Positions 40,757 through 50,634 of a DNA stretch of 62,134 nucleotides are shown here, one piece after another. The stretch is from Clostridiales bacterium (GTDB lineage: Bacteria > Bacillota > Clostridia > Christensenellales > CAG-138). The notes under the pieces are model-generated. The model saw only the letters and a program-made list of their open reading frames with translations, had not been told where the DNA came from and did no database searches. The stretch is taken from positions 1 to 62,134 of the forward strand of contig SFCQ01000010.1 in the NCBI GenBank assembly GCA_004558525.1. Reading direction: 5' to 3'. The first letter of the stretch is position 1; each line of letters starts with the position of its first letter. Both the position numbers and the translations under genes were made by a program.

Positions 40757-42760
40757 ATGAACGAGCGTATGCGGCAGCTTGTTGACAAGCTAAATGAATA
40801 TGCGGAGGCTTATTATCGCTTTGATGCGCCAAAGGTGAGCGACAAGGAGTATGACGCTCTGTTTGACGAGCTTGTTTCTCTTGAAAAGGAAACAGGCGTA
40901 GTGCTTGACGATTCGCCAACAAGAAGAGTAGGGGCTGAGCCGCTCAATGAGTTTGCTCAGCACAGGCATCTTGGCAGGCTTTGGAGCATGGATAAGGTGC
41001 GCACCAGAACCGAGCTTATTGAGTGGAGCAAAAGAGCGGAAAAGCTGCGCAGCGAATACAATTTCGCTCATGCGGAAAAATTGCCGCCTATACGCTATGC
41101 GCTTGAGTACAAGTTTGACGGCTTGACGATAAACCTTACATATGATGGCGGCAAGCTCGTTCAGGCGGCGACAAGGGGCAACGGCGTGGTTGGCGAGGCT
41201 ATTCTGCCGCAGGCAATGACGATAAAGAGCATACCGCTGACTATACCCTTTAAGGGAAAGATGGAGTGTCAGGGCGAGTGCTACATGCGCCTGAGCGTGC
41301 TTAACGAGCTTAATAAAAAAGGTGAGGAGCAGCTTAAAAATGCGCGCAATGCTGCCGCAGGGGCGTTGAGGAATCTTGACCCTGCCGTTACGGCAAAAAG
41401 GCGGCTTGTCGCGTGCATGTACAGCGTTGGCTATATCGAGGGCAGGGAGCTTACAGGCCATGACGACACCATAAGCTTTTTGAAGGAAAACAAGCTGCCT
41501 ACAAGCGACTTTATGGAGTTTTATGATGATATAGACTCGGTATACACAGGCATAGAAAACGCCGAAAAGCGGCGCGAAAGCCTTGATTTCCTTATAGATG
41601 GCATGGTTGTGAAGATAATTGACGGCGCGACCAGGCGGGCTTTGGGCTCGACAGACAGGTTCCCGCGCTGGGCCATTGCTTATAAGTTCGCAGCGGAGGA
41701 AACGACAACTATATTAAAGGACGTAACGTGGGAGGTCGGGCGCACGGGTAAGCTCACGCCAAGGGCTTATCTTGAGCCTGTGGAGCTTGCGGGCGCTACG
41801 ATAAGCCATGCAACGCTTAACAATTTTGACGATATAACAAGAAAGCGCGTAGGCATAGGCTCGCGCGTGTTCATAAGAAGGAGCAACGACGTTATACCCG
41901 AAATAACCGGCGCCGTTGCGGATGACGAGCCGGTAAAGCCCATAGAAAAGCCTGTAAAATGTCCTGCATGCGGCGCGCATGTCGAACACAGGGGCGTGCA
42001 TATATACTGCACAAATTCGCTATCCTGTCCGCCGCAGATAGCTGCAAGGCTTGCGCATTATGCTTCAAGGGAAGCGATGGATATAGAAACGTTTTCCGAA
42101 AAAACGGCCGCGCTGCTCGTTGAAAAAAAGGGGCTTAGGAGCATACCCGATCTATATGACCTTAAACCTTGCGACTATGCCGAGCTTGAAGGCTTTAAGG
42201 ATAAAAAGATAGCCAACCTTACCGCAGCTATAGAGGCAAGCAAAAAGCCGGCGCTCGGCGCGTTTTTGTTTGCGATAGGCATACCGAACGTAGGCTCGAA
42301 AACAGCGCGCGATATAGCCAGGACCTTTGGCAGTCTTGACGCTGTAAGGCACGCAAGCGTTGAGCAGCTTACCGAAATACCCGATGTTGGAGACACGGTT
42401 GCAAAAAGCGTTGTTGATTTCTTTAACGATGCGTCAATATCATCGCAGATAGATAGATTGCTTGCGCACGGCGTATGCCCCAAGGAGGAAGAAAAGCCTT
42501 CCGCGTCGGCCTTGCTTTCAGGAAAAACCGTAGTAGTGACCGGCACTATGGAGCGCATGGGCAGGAGCGATATAGAGGCGCTTATAGCAAGCCTTGGAGG
42601 AAAGGCGGCGTCTTCAGTAAGCAAAAAGACGGATTTTGTGGTAGCCGGACCCGGGGCAGGCAGCAAGCTTGCCAAGGCGGAAAGCCTCGGCATAAGGGTG
42701 ATGAACGAAGAAGAATTTTTTGATTATATAGGAGAGAACAATGAGGATAGGCAAGCTTGA
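40757..42760 (+). CDS. ligA: NAD-dependent DNA ligase
   Basis: LigA seals nicks in replication and repair using NAD. The 667-residue protein has the Ia domain, the adenylation motif EYKFDG with the nucleophilic lysine near residue 116, the OB domain, a four-Cys zinc finger (CPACGAH..., then CTNSLSC), helix-hairpin-helix repeats (IPNVGSKTARDIA, IPDVGDTVAKSV) and a C-terminal BRCT domain (LSGKTVVVTGTMERMGRSD). Full length for the family. It follows pcrA by 17 nt with ribosome binding site AAGGGG and overlaps the AIR-synthase-like gene by 20 nt. Confidence 0.97.
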   Translation: MNERMRQLVDKLNEYAEAYYRFDAPKVSDKEYDALFDELVSLEKETGVVLDDSPTRRVGAEPLNEFAQHRHLGRLWSMDKVRTRTELIEWSKRAEKLRSEYNFAHAEKLPPIRYALEYKFDGLTINLTYDGGKLVQAATRGNGVVGEAILPQAMTIKSIPLTIPFKGKMECQGECYMRLSVLNELNKKGEEQLKNARNAAAGALRNLDPAVTAKRRLVACMYSVGYIEGRELTGHDDTISFLKENKLPTSDFMEFYDDIDSVYTGIENAEKRRESLDFLIDGMVVKIIDGATRRALGSTDRFPRWAIAYKFAAEETTTILKDVTWEVGRTGKLTPRAYLEPVELAGATISHATLNNFDDITRKRVGIGSRVFIRRSNDVIPEITGAVADDEPVKPIEKPVKCPACGAHVEHRGVHIYCTNSLSCPPQIAARLAHYASREAMDIETFSEKTAALLVEKKGLRSIPDLYDLKPCDYAELEGFKDKKIANLTAAIEASKKPALGAFLFAIGIPNVGSKTARDIARTFGSLDAVRHASVEQLTEIPDVGDTVAKSVVDFFNDASISSQIDRLLAHGVCPKEEEKPSASALLSGKTVVVTGTMERMGRSDIEALIASLGGKAASSVSKKTDFVVAGPGAGSKLAKAESLGIRVMNEEEFFDYIGENNEDRQA

Positions 42761-43706
42761 TAACGATACACTTAACGAACTGATACTAAATAAGTTTGCC
42801 CATACGCGCAAGGAAGTGGTCTGCTCGCCGCATGTAGGCGTGGACTGCGCGGCTGTGGATCTTGGCGGGCGAATCGCCGTGCTTTCAACGGACCCAATAA
42901 CTGCTGCCGGTAAGCATATCGGCTCGCTTACCGTGCATGTCAGCTGCAACGATGCGGCCGCCGCCGGCGCTGAGCCTATAGGGCTTCTTGTCACGCTGCT
43001 TGCACCGCCAAGCACAACTGAGAGCGACATAGCCGGGGTAGCTGACGAGCTTAGCCTGGCCGCGAAGTCTGCAAATGTTGAGATAATTGGCGGCCATACC
43101 GAGGTCACGGACTCGGTAACACGCATGATAACCAACGCTACCGTTATAGCAAAGGCCGGCGACCGCGGCATAATCACCCCCGCCGGAGTAAAAGAGGGCG
43201 ATGATATCGTGATTACAAAGTGGGCTTGCCTTGAAGGCACGTCAATAATCGCGAACGACTTTGCATGCAGGCTAAGCGACATGGAAGCAGGCGAGCTTGA
43301 CGAGGCGAGGGGATTTATTGAGCTTGTGAGCGTTGTTAAGGAGGGGCTTTATGCATATTCAAAAGGCGCGCATGCAATGCATGACGTTACGGAGGGCGGA
43401 GTATTCGGCGCGGCGTGGGAGATGAGCGAGGCTTCCGGCATAGGCATGGAGATATATGCGGAAAATGTGCCCGTAAAAGCTGTTACACGAAAAATATGCC
43501 AAAAGCTTTCCATAGATCCGTTAAGGCTCCTTTCAAGCGGAGCTATGATGATAGCCTGCCCCAACGGAGCCGAGCTTGTTAAGGGGCTTATAAGCATAGG
43601 CATAAATGCCGCCGTTGTAGGCAAGGCGCATGGCAATGGCGTAAGGCTTTCTACCGGAGAGACAATACTTCCTCCCGAAGCGGACGAGCTTTACAAGCTG
43701 TATTGA
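42741..43706 (+). CDS. AIR synthase-related (HypE/ThiL-like) protein
   Basis: The 321-residue protein shows the PurM fold pattern: GVDCAAVDLGG, STDPITAAGKHIGSLTVHV, the conserved NDAAAAGAEPIGLLVTLL, and in the C-terminal half AMHDVTEGGVFGAAWEMSEASG and LSSGAMMIACP. PurM-superfamily enzymes activate a carbonyl or carboxylate oxygen with ATP. The sequence is closest in style to HypE-like AIR synthases, but it lacks the C-terminal Cys tail (PRIC) used by HypE for cyanation, and no hydrogenase genes are nearby. The gene starts inside ligA with GGAGAG as ribosome binding site. The substrate is unknown. Confidence 0.8.
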   Translation: MRIGKLDNDTLNELILNKFAHTRKEVVCSPHVGVDCAAVDLGGRIAVLSTDPITAAGKHIGSLTVHVSCNDAAAAGAEPIGLLVTLLAPPSTTESDIAGVADELSLAAKSANVEIIGGHTEVTDSVTRMITNATVIAKAGDRGIITPAGVKEGDDIVITKWACLEGTSIIANDFACRLSDMEAGELDEARGFIELVSVVKEGLYAYSKGAHAMHDVTEGGVFGAAWEMSEASGIGMEIYAENVPVKAVTRKICQKLSIDPLRLLSSGAMMIACPNGAELVKGLISIGINAAVVGKAHGNGVRLSTGETILPPEADELYKLY

Positions 43707-43724
43707 TTTATTAAACAAAAACTG

Positions 43725-43753
43725 TTCAAAAGAAAAAGGAATTGTGTTATAAT
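43725..43753 (+). promoter_or_regulatory. Promoter of the yicC-rpe gene run
   Basis: -35 TTCAAA (43725-43730), 17-bp spacer, -10 TATAAT (43748-43753), about 30 nt before the yicC ATG. Confidence 0.7.
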
Positions 43754-43782
43754 AATTTAGTTATAGCATCAAGGAGGCTTCT

Positions 43783-44661
43783 ATGGTAAGCAGCATGACG
43801 GGCTTTGGGCGCGGAAAAGCCGCGCAGGACGGCAGAGAGATGACTGTGGAACTGAAAAGCGTGAACCACCGGTATCTCGACCTTGCATTTCGTATGCCGA
43901 GGCATATTTCATTTGCGGAGGACACACTGCGCACGGCGCTTAACGAAAGCCTTTCAAGGGGCCATGTTGATGTTTTTGTGAACTACAGGAACACGAGGAC
44001 GGACGCCAAGGAGGTCAGAATAGATATGGGTCTTTTGGGTGCCTATCTCAAATCGGTAAAGGAAGCCGCTGCAGGGCTTATGATGGAAAATGACATGACG
44101 CTTTCAACAGCCCTGCGCTTGCCGGATGTTACCGATATAGTTGAAGCGGACGAGGATAATGCAGCCGTTGCCGCGCTTGCTAAGGCGGCGGCGGAGGCGG
44201 CTGTAAAAGAGCTTGTTGCGGCAAGAAGGGGAGAGGGCGAAAGGCTTGCTGACGACCTTACCGTAAGACTTAAAACAGTAGATGAGCTGAGGGAGAAGAT
44301 AGAGCTTCGCGCACCTATGGTGGTGGAGGAATACGCCAATAAGCTTAATGAAAGAATAGAGGTCATGCTTGGCTCAGTAGAAGTTGACAGGCAAAGGCTT
44401 GCAACCGAAGTGGCGCTGTTTGCAGACAAGGCGAGCATAGATGAGGAGCTTGTAAGGCTAAAGAGCCATACGGCGCAGGCAAGGGAGCTTTTGGACCAAA
44501 GCGAAGCAGCCGGCCGCAGGCTGGACTTTGTCGTACAGGAGATGAACAGGGAGTTTAATACCATAGGCTCAAAGGCGAACGATGCTGAGATTGCAAGGCT
44601 TGTTATACTTGGCAAGGCGGAGCTTGAAAAGATCCGCGAGCAGGTTCAGAATATAGAATGA
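43783..44661 (+). CDS. yicC: YicC/YloC-family endoribonuclease
   Basis: The 292-residue protein opens with MVSSMTGFGRG and continues VELKSVNHRYLDLAFRMPR, the hallmark N-terminal block of YicC/YloC. The C-terminal DUF1732 segment includes QRLATEVALFADKASIDEEL and the closing GRRLDFVVQEMNREFNTIGSKAND. Members have been shown to be RNA endonucleases. It precedes gmk, as in most Firmicutes, but the remA (DUF370) gene that often lies between them is absent here. AAGGAGG precedes the ATG. Confidence 0.92.
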   Translation: MVSSMTGFGRGKAAQDGREMTVELKSVNHRYLDLAFRMPRHISFAEDTLRTALNESLSRGHVDVFVNYRNTRTDAKEVRIDMGLLGAYLKSVKEAAAGLMMENDMTLSTALRLPDVTDIVEADEDNAAVAALAKAAAEAAVKELVAARRGEGERLADDLTVRLKTVDELREKIELRAPMVVEEYANKLNERIEVMLGSVEVDRQRLATEVALFADKASIDEELVRLKSHTAQARELLDQSEAAGRRLDFVVQEMNREFNTIGSKANDAEIARLVILGKAELEKIREQVQNIE

Positions 44662-44677
44662 TTTCAGGAGCGCAAAG

Positions 44678-45289
44678 ATGAAAAGCAAGGGTGAACTGTT
44701 CGTTATTTCAGGGCCGTCAGGCGTAGGTAAGGGAGTCATATGCAAGGCTCTTCTGCTTGCGGACGATAAGATAAGGTTTTCCGTGTCGGCCACAACAAGG
44801 GCGCCAAGGCCGGGCGAGGAGCATGGCGTAAGCTACTTCTTTGTAACAAGGGAAGAGTTTGAGGGCATGATAGAGCGCAACGAGCTGCTTGAGTACATGG
44901 ACGTATTCGGCATGAACTATTACGGCACCCCAAAAGCTTATGTTGACAAACTGACAAACGAGGGTATAGATGTTATACTTGATATAGATGTTAACGGGGC
45001 AAGGAACGTTAAGCGCCAGAGGCCGGAGGCTGTAAGCATATTCATACTGCCGCCTTCCATGGCCGCGCTGCACAACAGGCTTATAGGCAGGGGAACCGAG
45101 ACTCCTGAAGCTATTGCCAGGCGCTTTGGCAAAGCTAAAGAAGAGATATCGCATGCGAACGAATACGATTATATAGTCGTAAACGATTCGCTCGATACTG
45201 CCATTGCAGATGTTGCAAGCATAATAAGGGCCGAAAGGCTCAGGTCATCAAAAAATGATACGGTTGAAGAATTATTGAAGGAGGAATGA
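44678..45289 (+). CDS. gmk: Guanylate kinase
   Basis: Gmk phosphorylates GMP to GDP with ATP. The 203-residue protein carries the P-loop SGPSGVGKG, the GMP-binding SATTRAPRPGEEHGVSYFF, and the lid region RGTETPEAIARRFGKA. Normal length. The ribosome binding site is CAGGAG; the stop overlaps the first possible ATG of rpoZ. Confidence 0.96.
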   Translation: MKSKGELFVISGPSGVGKGVICKALLLADDKIRFSVSATTRAPRPGEEHGVSYFFVTREEFEGMIERNELLEYMDVFGMNYYGTPKAYVDKLTNEGIDVILDIDVNGARNVKRQRPEAVSIFILPPSMAALHNRLIGRGTETPEAIARRFGKAKEEISHANEYDYIVVNDSLDTAIADVASIIRAERLRSSKNDTVEELLKEE

Positions 45290-45294
45290 TCACC

Positions 45295-45495
45295 ATGATG
45301 AACAAACCGTCTATAATAGACCTTCAGAAAAAGGTAAACTGCCGCTATATGCTGGTTTCTATCGTGGCAAAGAGGGCGCGCCAGCTCGTGGGGGAGGATG
45401 AGCTTTTGAACAACCAAAAGGCTGTTTCCTATGCGGTAAACGAGCTTAACAATGATGAGCTTGATATAACCTATCCGGATGTCAACGCGAAATAA
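45295..45495 (+). CDS. rpoZ: RNA polymerase omega subunit
   Basis: A 66-residue protein assisting RNA polymerase assembly. The core VNCRYMLVSIVAKRARQL followed by NNQKAVSYAVNELNND is the omega signature. Two ATGs are possible; I choose 45295, 10 nt after GGAGG (45280-45284), because the ATG at 45286 is too close to that site. The gmk-rpoZ order is conserved. A terminator follows at 45511. Confidence 0.9.
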   Translation: MMNKPSIIDLQKKVNCRYMLVSIVAKRARQLVGEDELLNNQKAVSYAVNELNNDELDITYPDVNAK

Positions 45496-45510
45496 GCCGT
45501 GTCAATGCAT

Positions 45511-45532
45511 AAGGCCCTGCACGGGCCTTTTT
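45511..45532 (+). terminator. Intrinsic terminator after rpoZ
   Basis: AAGGCCC pairs with GGGCCTT around a TGCAC loop and is followed by a T-run. Confidence 0.85.
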
Positions 45533-45597
45533 GCTTTTTGGGATATATGCTATAATCACATTGTATCGATACTATCAGGAAAGCAGGTGAAAGGCTG

Positions 45598-47865
45598 ATG
45601 TTTGCAAAGGTGCTTGTTGATGTTGCCCACAGCAATGTGGACAGGCTTTTCACCTACCAGCTGCAGGAGGATAGCGATATTGCTTTGGGCCAGCGCGTGC
45701 TTGTTCCGTTTGGAGCGGGCAACAGGGCCATAGAGGGCTTTGTGCTTGAGCTTTGCAATGAAGCGCCGGACGAAGTATTGAATATAAAAAGAATAATAAA
45801 GGCAATGGAGCCATATCCGGCATTGACGGGCGAACAGATAACGCTTGCAAAATGGATAAGCAAAAGCTACCATTGCTTGCTTGTTGAAGCGCTGAGGCTG
45901 ATGATACCCGCTCAGCTGAGGGGCTCCAGGGTAAAGGAAAAGACTGAAAGGATAGTCAGGCTTTCGCCGGACACGGATCCGCAAAAAGCTATGTCTTCGT
46001 TAAGAAAAGCGGACGGCTCATCAAAAGCGCCTAAGCAGACGGAAGTGCTTGAGCTTATATGCAACATGAACACTGCAATGAGCGTTGCGGACATAAACGG
46101 CTTTATACCGTCAGCATCGCAGGCCATAAACGCGCTTATTAAAAAGGGTATACTCGTTGATGACGACTTTGTCGTATATAGAGACCCATTTGCAAATATG
46201 GATACGGCGCCAACTCAGCCGCTTCCGCTTACAAAAGATCAGCATAGCGCGCTTGAAACCATAAATGAGCAGATAGATTCAGGCCGCGGTACGAGCCTGC
46301 TGTTCGGCGTAACAGGGAGCGGAAAAACGGAAGTCTATATGCAGGCTATAAGCCATGCGCTCTCGACAGGGGGACAGGCGATTGTACTCGTGCCGGAAAT
46401 ATCGTTGACGCCGCAGGCCATGCAGCGGTTCAAAAGCCGCTTCGGCAACAGGGTGGCCGTGCTGCACAGCCGCCTTTCATACGGCGAAAGGTTTGATGAA
46501 TGGCGCAGGATAAGGCTTGGCATGGTAGATGTCGTTATAGGCGCAAGAAGCGCCGTTTTTGCGCCGCTTGAAAGGGTAAAACTTATAGTTATAGACGAAG
46601 AGCATGAGCAAAGCTACCATAGCGACCATACGCCGCGATACGGCGCTGCCGAGGTGGCGGCAAAAAGGGCTGAGCTTTCTAACGCGGCGCTTGTCCTTGG
46701 CAGCGCAACGCCATCCATTGCAGCATATAGGCGCGCATTGAGCGGAAGATATAAGCTTATAGCATTGCCGGAACGGGTCAACAAATCGCCTCTTCCGGAT
46801 GTAAGGATAGTGGATATGCGCTCCGAGTTTTTGCAGGGGAACAACAGCGTATTCAGCGCCGCCTTAACAAAAGAGCTTGCGCGCTGCTTTGATTCAGGCG
46901 AGCAGGCCATACTGTTCATGAACAGAAGGGGCTATTCTACGTTCGTCTCCTGCCGCGGCTGCGGCTATACCCTGAAATGCCCTGATTGCGATGTGTCCAT
47001 GACATATCATAAGTATGAAAACGTGATGAAATGCCACTATTGCGGAAGGACGGCGAAGATACCTCAAAAATGCCCACAGTGCGGCAAGCCGTATCTTAAG
47101 TATTTTGGCGTGGGTACACAGCAGGTGGAGGAGCAGCTAAAGGAGCAGTTTCCGGGCGTTACTTCATTAAGAATGGATTACGACACTACGCAGGGCAAGG
47201 ACGCGCATTACAGGATATTGAGCCGCTTTATTTCGGGTGAAGCTCAGGTGCTTATAGGTACGCAGATGATAGCAAAGGGGCTTGATATACCAAACGTAAC
47301 CACGGTTGGCGTTATAGCGGCGGATACTATGCTGCATGTGCCTGATTACAGGAGCGCGGAAAGAACGTTTCAGCTGCTTACCCAAGTTGCGGGCAGGGCA
47401 GGCAGGGGCGATAGAGCCGGCAGCGTTATTGTGCAAAGCTACACTCCGGAGCACGCAATAATAGAGCTTGCTGCAAAGCAGGATTATCAGGGCTTTTATG
47501 AATATGAAATAGCAGCAAGAAGAGCCGGCCTTTTCCCGCCGTTTTCATTATTCATAAGGATAATGTTCACCGGAGAGGACGAGCATAGCCTTGAATGCAT
47601 GAATACGGAATTTGCATCAGGATTAAAGCAGCGCATATATTCTGCGCTTGAGGCTCAGGGTGCGAGTAAAAACGAGCTTTTGTTCATATATGCGTCTGCG
47701 GCGCCGATGAAGCGCAGGCAGGGGCTTTTCAGGTTTGAAACGCTTATGAAGCTTGTGCGCACAAAGCATACAGCCGATGTGATAGACGCTATATATGCTT
47801 ACTATGATGAGCATAGGCGCAGCGAGATGGGAAACGTTGAGATAAATCCTGGCGATATGTTCTAA
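45598..47865 (+). CDS. priA: Primosomal protein N' (replication restart helicase PriA)
   Basis: PriA reloads the replisome at stalled forks. The 755-residue protein has the N-terminal DNA-binding domain, Walker A LFGVTGSGKTEVYM, Walker B variant VIDEEHEQSYHSDHTPRYGA, and the zinc-binding Cys cluster CRGCGY..CPDCDVS..CHYCGR..CPQCG between the helicase lobes, followed by motif VI QVAGRAGRGDRAG. Complete and of normal length. A TATAAT at about 45550 suggests its own promoter. The coaBC gene that often precedes priA in Firmicutes is missing. Confidence 0.96.
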   Translation: MFAKVLVDVAHSNVDRLFTYQLQEDSDIALGQRVLVPFGAGNRAIEGFVLELCNEAPDEVLNIKRIIKAMEPYPALTGEQITLAKWISKSYHCLLVEALRLMIPAQLRGSRVKEKTERIVRLSPDTDPQKAMSSLRKADGSSKAPKQTEVLELICNMNTAMSVADINGFIPSASQAINALIKKGILVDDDFVVYRDPFANMDTAPTQPLPLTKDQHSALETINEQIDSGRGTSLLFGVTGSGKTEVYMQAISHALSTGGQAIVLVPEISLTPQAMQRFKSRFGNRVAVLHSRLSYGERFDEWRRIRLGMVDVVIGARSAVFAPLERVKLIVIDEEHEQSYHSDHTPRYGAAEVAAKRAELSNAALVLGSATPSIAAYRRALSGRYKLIALPERVNKSPLPDVRIVDMRSEFLQGNNSVFSAALTKELARCFDSGEQAILFMNRRGYSTFVSCRGCGYTLKCPDCDVSMTYHKYENVMKCHYCGRTAKIPQKCPQCGKPYLKYFGVGTQQVEEQLKEQFPGVTSLRMDYDTTQGKDAHYRILSRFISGEAQVLIGTQMIAKGLDIPNVTTVGVIAADTMLHVPDYRSAERTFQLLTQVAGRAGRGDRAGSVIVQSYTPEHAIIELAAKQDYQGFYEYEIAARRAGLFPPFSLFIRIMFTGEDEHSLECMNTEFASGLKQRIYSALEAQGASKNELLFIYASAAPMKRRQGLFRFETLMKLVRTKHTADVIDAIYAYYDEHRRSEMGNVEINPGDMF

Positions 47866-47912
47866 GTATTGATTCTTTAACCAAATACGGGTTATAATAA
47901 TTTGATGCATTT

Positions 47913-48404
47913 GTGGAGGATTGTTTTATGGCAAAAAGACGCATATTTACCGGCAATGCCGAGTGCTTGTATAAAGTATGCAAACCTGTAGATAGATTCG
48001 ATAGAAGGCTTGGCATCCTGCTTGACGATATGGCTGAGACTATGTATGATGCCGAAGGCGTGGGCCTTGCAGCTCCGCAGGTGGGCATACTCAAGCGCGC
48101 CGTCGTTATCGACTGCGGGGACGGTATAGTTGAGCTGATAAATCCGGAAATACTTGAAACCTCCGGCGAGCAGGGCTCCTTTGAAGGCTGCCTTTCCTTC
48201 CCGGGCGAAAGCGGGTATGTTGTAAGGCCCAATTATGTGAAGGTACGTGCGCAGAACAGGGACGGCGATATATGCGAATATGAGGCCGAAGGCCTGTTTG
48301 CACGCGCAGTATTGCATGAGACCGATCATCTCGACGGGCTTGTGTACAAGCGCCTTGTTACCGAGCCTCCTGAAGGATACAGTGAAGACGAGGAGGAAGA
48401 ATGA
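47913..48404 (+). CDS. def: Peptide deformylase
   Basis: Def removes the N-formyl group from nascent proteins. The 163-residue metalloenzyme has the three motifs EGVGLAAPQVG, EGCLSFPG (Cys ligand) and HETDHLDG (two His ligands and catalytic Glu). TATAAT at about 47895 marks a possible promoter; GGAGG precedes the ATG. The stop overlaps the fmt start (ATGA), so the formylase and deformylase are coupled. Confidence 0.95.
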   Translation: MEDCFMAKRRIFTGNAECLYKVCKPVDRFDRRLGILLDDMAETMYDAEGVGLAAPQVGILKRAVVIDCGDGIVELINPEILETSGEQGSFEGCLSFPGESGYVVRPNYVKVRAQNRDGDICEYEAEGLFARAVLHETDHLDGLVYKRLVTEPPEGYSEDEEEE

Positions 48405-49330
48405 AGATAGCGTTTCTCGGCACGCCGGATTTTGCGCTGCCCTCTCTCAAAATGCTATATGAGCGCGGTGATGACATCGTTGTATTCACGCAGCCTGATA
48501 AGCCCGTCGGCCGAAAAGCGATAATGACTGCGCCGCCGGTAAAAAAGCTTGCGCTTGAATATGGGCTTGATGTGTTTCAGTTTGACAAGATACGCAGCGA
48601 AGAAGGACTGGCCGCGCTTAAAGATGCGGACCCTGAGCTTATGGTGACGGCGGCTTTCGGGCAGATACTCAGCAAGGAGAATCTTAGTGTGCCAAGATAT
48701 GGCTGCATAAACGTACATGGCAGCCTTTTGCCCAAATACAGGGGGGCGGCGCCTATACAGTGGGCCGTCATAAACGGGGAGGAAAAGACCGGCGTAACAA
48801 CGATGCTTACTGATATTGGCCTTGATACGGGCGATATACTGCTTGAAAGAGAGACTGAGATAGGCAAAGATGAAACGGCCGGCGAGCTTTTTGACAGGCT
48901 TGCCGAAATGGGCGCGGAGCTGCTTAAGGAGACGATAGAAAAGCTTGAAAGAAACGAGCTTGAGCCGAAAAAGCAGAACGATGCCGAAGCCACAAAATGC
49001 TCCATGATAAAAAAGGAGCACGGGCATATAGATTTTTCTAAAAGCGAAAAGGCGATACATGACCTTGTACGGGGAATGAACCCATGGCCATGCGCTTATG
49101 CCATGCTTGAGGGCAAAGCCGTAAAGATATGGCGCACGCGCAGGATACCGACTAAAAAAACCGGCTCAAAAGCAGGTTCGATATTATGTGCGGATAAGCA
49201 AAACGGGCTTATTGTCAAATGCGGCGATGGTGATATAGAAATACTTGAGCTTCAGTTTCCTGGTTCGAAGCGCATGAGCGCCCAGGCCGCTATGCTTGGG
49301 CATGAGCTTGTTGGGAAGGTATTTGATTAA
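48401..49330 (+). CDS. fmt: Methionyl-tRNA formyltransferase
   Basis: Fmt formylates initiator Met-tRNA using 10-formyl-THF. The 309-residue protein has the LGTPDFALPSL start, the formyl-THF site with HGSLLPKYRGAAPIQW and the DTGDILL segment, and a C-terminal OB-like domain for tRNA binding (MNPWPCAYA onward). Coupled to def by a 4-nt overlap; rsmB begins directly after its stop. Confidence 0.96.
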   Translation: MKIAFLGTPDFALPSLKMLYERGDDIVVFTQPDKPVGRKAIMTAPPVKKLALEYGLDVFQFDKIRSEEGLAALKDADPELMVTAAFGQILSKENLSVPRYGCINVHGSLLPKYRGAAPIQWAVINGEEKTGVTTMLTDIGLDTGDILLERETEIGKDETAGELFDRLAEMGAELLKETIEKLERNELEPKKQNDAEATKCSMIKKEHGHIDFSKSEKAIHDLVRGMNPWPCAYAMLEGKAVKIWRTRRIPTKKTGSKAGSILCADKQNGLIVKCGDGDIEILELQFPGSKRMSAQAAMLGHELVGKVFD

Positions 49331-50632
49331 GTGAGCATAAGAAGAAAAGCGCTCGAGGCGCTTTCACAGATAATCGATGGCGGCGCATACGCCAACCTTT
49401 GTCTTAAGAAGGCGGAGGAAGGCCTTGACGAAAGGGACGCAAAGTGGATATCCGCCGCTGTATACTCGGCGCTTGACAATCTTATGATGATAGATCTTAT
49501 AATAGCCTGCCACGCAAAGGGCAAGCTTGATAAGACCATACGCAATATATTAAGGCTTGGCGTCTGCCAGGCAAGGTATATGCTCGTGCCGGAAAGCGCC
49601 GCATGCAACGAATCGGTAAAGCTTGCAAAGGAAGTGGGCAAAGGCGCGCTTTCGGGCTATGTTAACGGGGTTATGCGCTCGATATGCAGGTCGAAGGACG
49701 CTATTGAGCTGCCGCATGATCCTGTTGAAAGGCTAAGTATTGAGCATAGCTGGCCAAAATGGCTCGTTGAAGAGCTTTGCCAAAACTATGGCATAGAAGA
49801 GGCTGAAGCAATAATATCATCCAAGGAGCATGGCTTCTGCATAAGGGCTCAGTGGCCGTATAGCGATAAAGAGCTTGAAGGCGAGCTTACAAAACGCTCA
49901 ATAGGATTCAGAAGAGGCGGAATAGACGACAATGCGTTCTATCTTGAAAGCGGATTTGACGTTACGAAGGAGCCGCTTTTTGCAGAAGGCAAATTGACCG
50001 TGCAGAGCGAAAGCGCCATGCTTATATGCCGCATTATGGAGCCTAAGGCTGACATGAAAATACTCGATGCCTGCTGCGCCCCGGGCGGAAAAACGGCGTA
50101 TATGGCGTCGCTTGCGAAGAATATGTGCGATATAACCGGCTTTGAGCTGCACGAACACAGGAAGGAGCTTACTGAAAAGACTCTTTCAAGGCTGAATGTG
50201 ACCAGGGCGAAGCTATATACAAAAAACAGCGCAGAATACGATGCCGGCTTTGAAAAAGCTTTTGACGCCGTGCTTACGGACGTGCCGTGTTCAGGCTTGG
50301 GCGTAAGGGGAAAGCCTGACGTTAGATACGCAAAAACACCGGCTATCATAGACGAGCTTTGCAGAATACAAAGCGGCATACTTGATACATGCAGCAGATA
50401 TGTTAAGCCTGGCGGCACGCTGGTGTATTCGACCTGCACGGTATCCAAAAAAGAAAATGAGGATGTTGCAAAGGCCTTTTTAAGAACCCATGCCGGCTTT
50501 GAGCCTTGCGACATTTCTGCCTTTTTGCCGGAGAGCATGCGGGATAGGGCATCTGGCGGTATGATACAGCTTTTGCCGAACAGGGATAACACGGAAGGTT
50601 TTTTTATAGCCAAATTCATTCGCAGGAGATAA
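49331..50632 (+). CDS. rsmB: 16S rRNA (cytosine-967-C5)-methyltransferase
   Basis: RsmB methylates C967 of 16S rRNA. The 433-residue protein combines an N-terminal NusB-like RNA-binding domain (about 1-135) with a SAM-dependent domain containing ILDACCAPGGKTAYMASL, the TDVPCSGLGV motif IV cysteine and YSTCTVSKKENED, the catalytic motif VI cysteine. The start is GTG 49331, directly after the fmt TAA, with no ATG better placed. rlmN follows after 2 nt. Confidence 0.94.
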   Translation: MSIRRKALEALSQIIDGGAYANLCLKKAEEGLDERDAKWISAAVYSALDNLMMIDLIIACHAKGKLDKTIRNILRLGVCQARYMLVPESAACNESVKLAKEVGKGALSGYVNGVMRSICRSKDAIELPHDPVERLSIEHSWPKWLVEELCQNYGIEEAEAIISSKEHGFCIRAQWPYSDKELEGELTKRSIGFRRGGIDDNAFYLESGFDVTKEPLFAEGKLTVQSESAMLICRIMEPKADMKILDACCAPGGKTAYMASLAKNMCDITGFELHEHRKELTEKTLSRLNVTRAKLYTKNSAEYDAGFEKAFDAVLTDVPCSGLGVRGKPDVRYAKTPAIIDELCRIQSGILDTCSRYVKPGGTLVYSTCTVSKKENEDVAKAFLRTHAGFEPCDISAFLPESMRDRASGGMIQLLPNRDNTEGFFIAKFIRRR

Positions 50633-50634
50633 CT

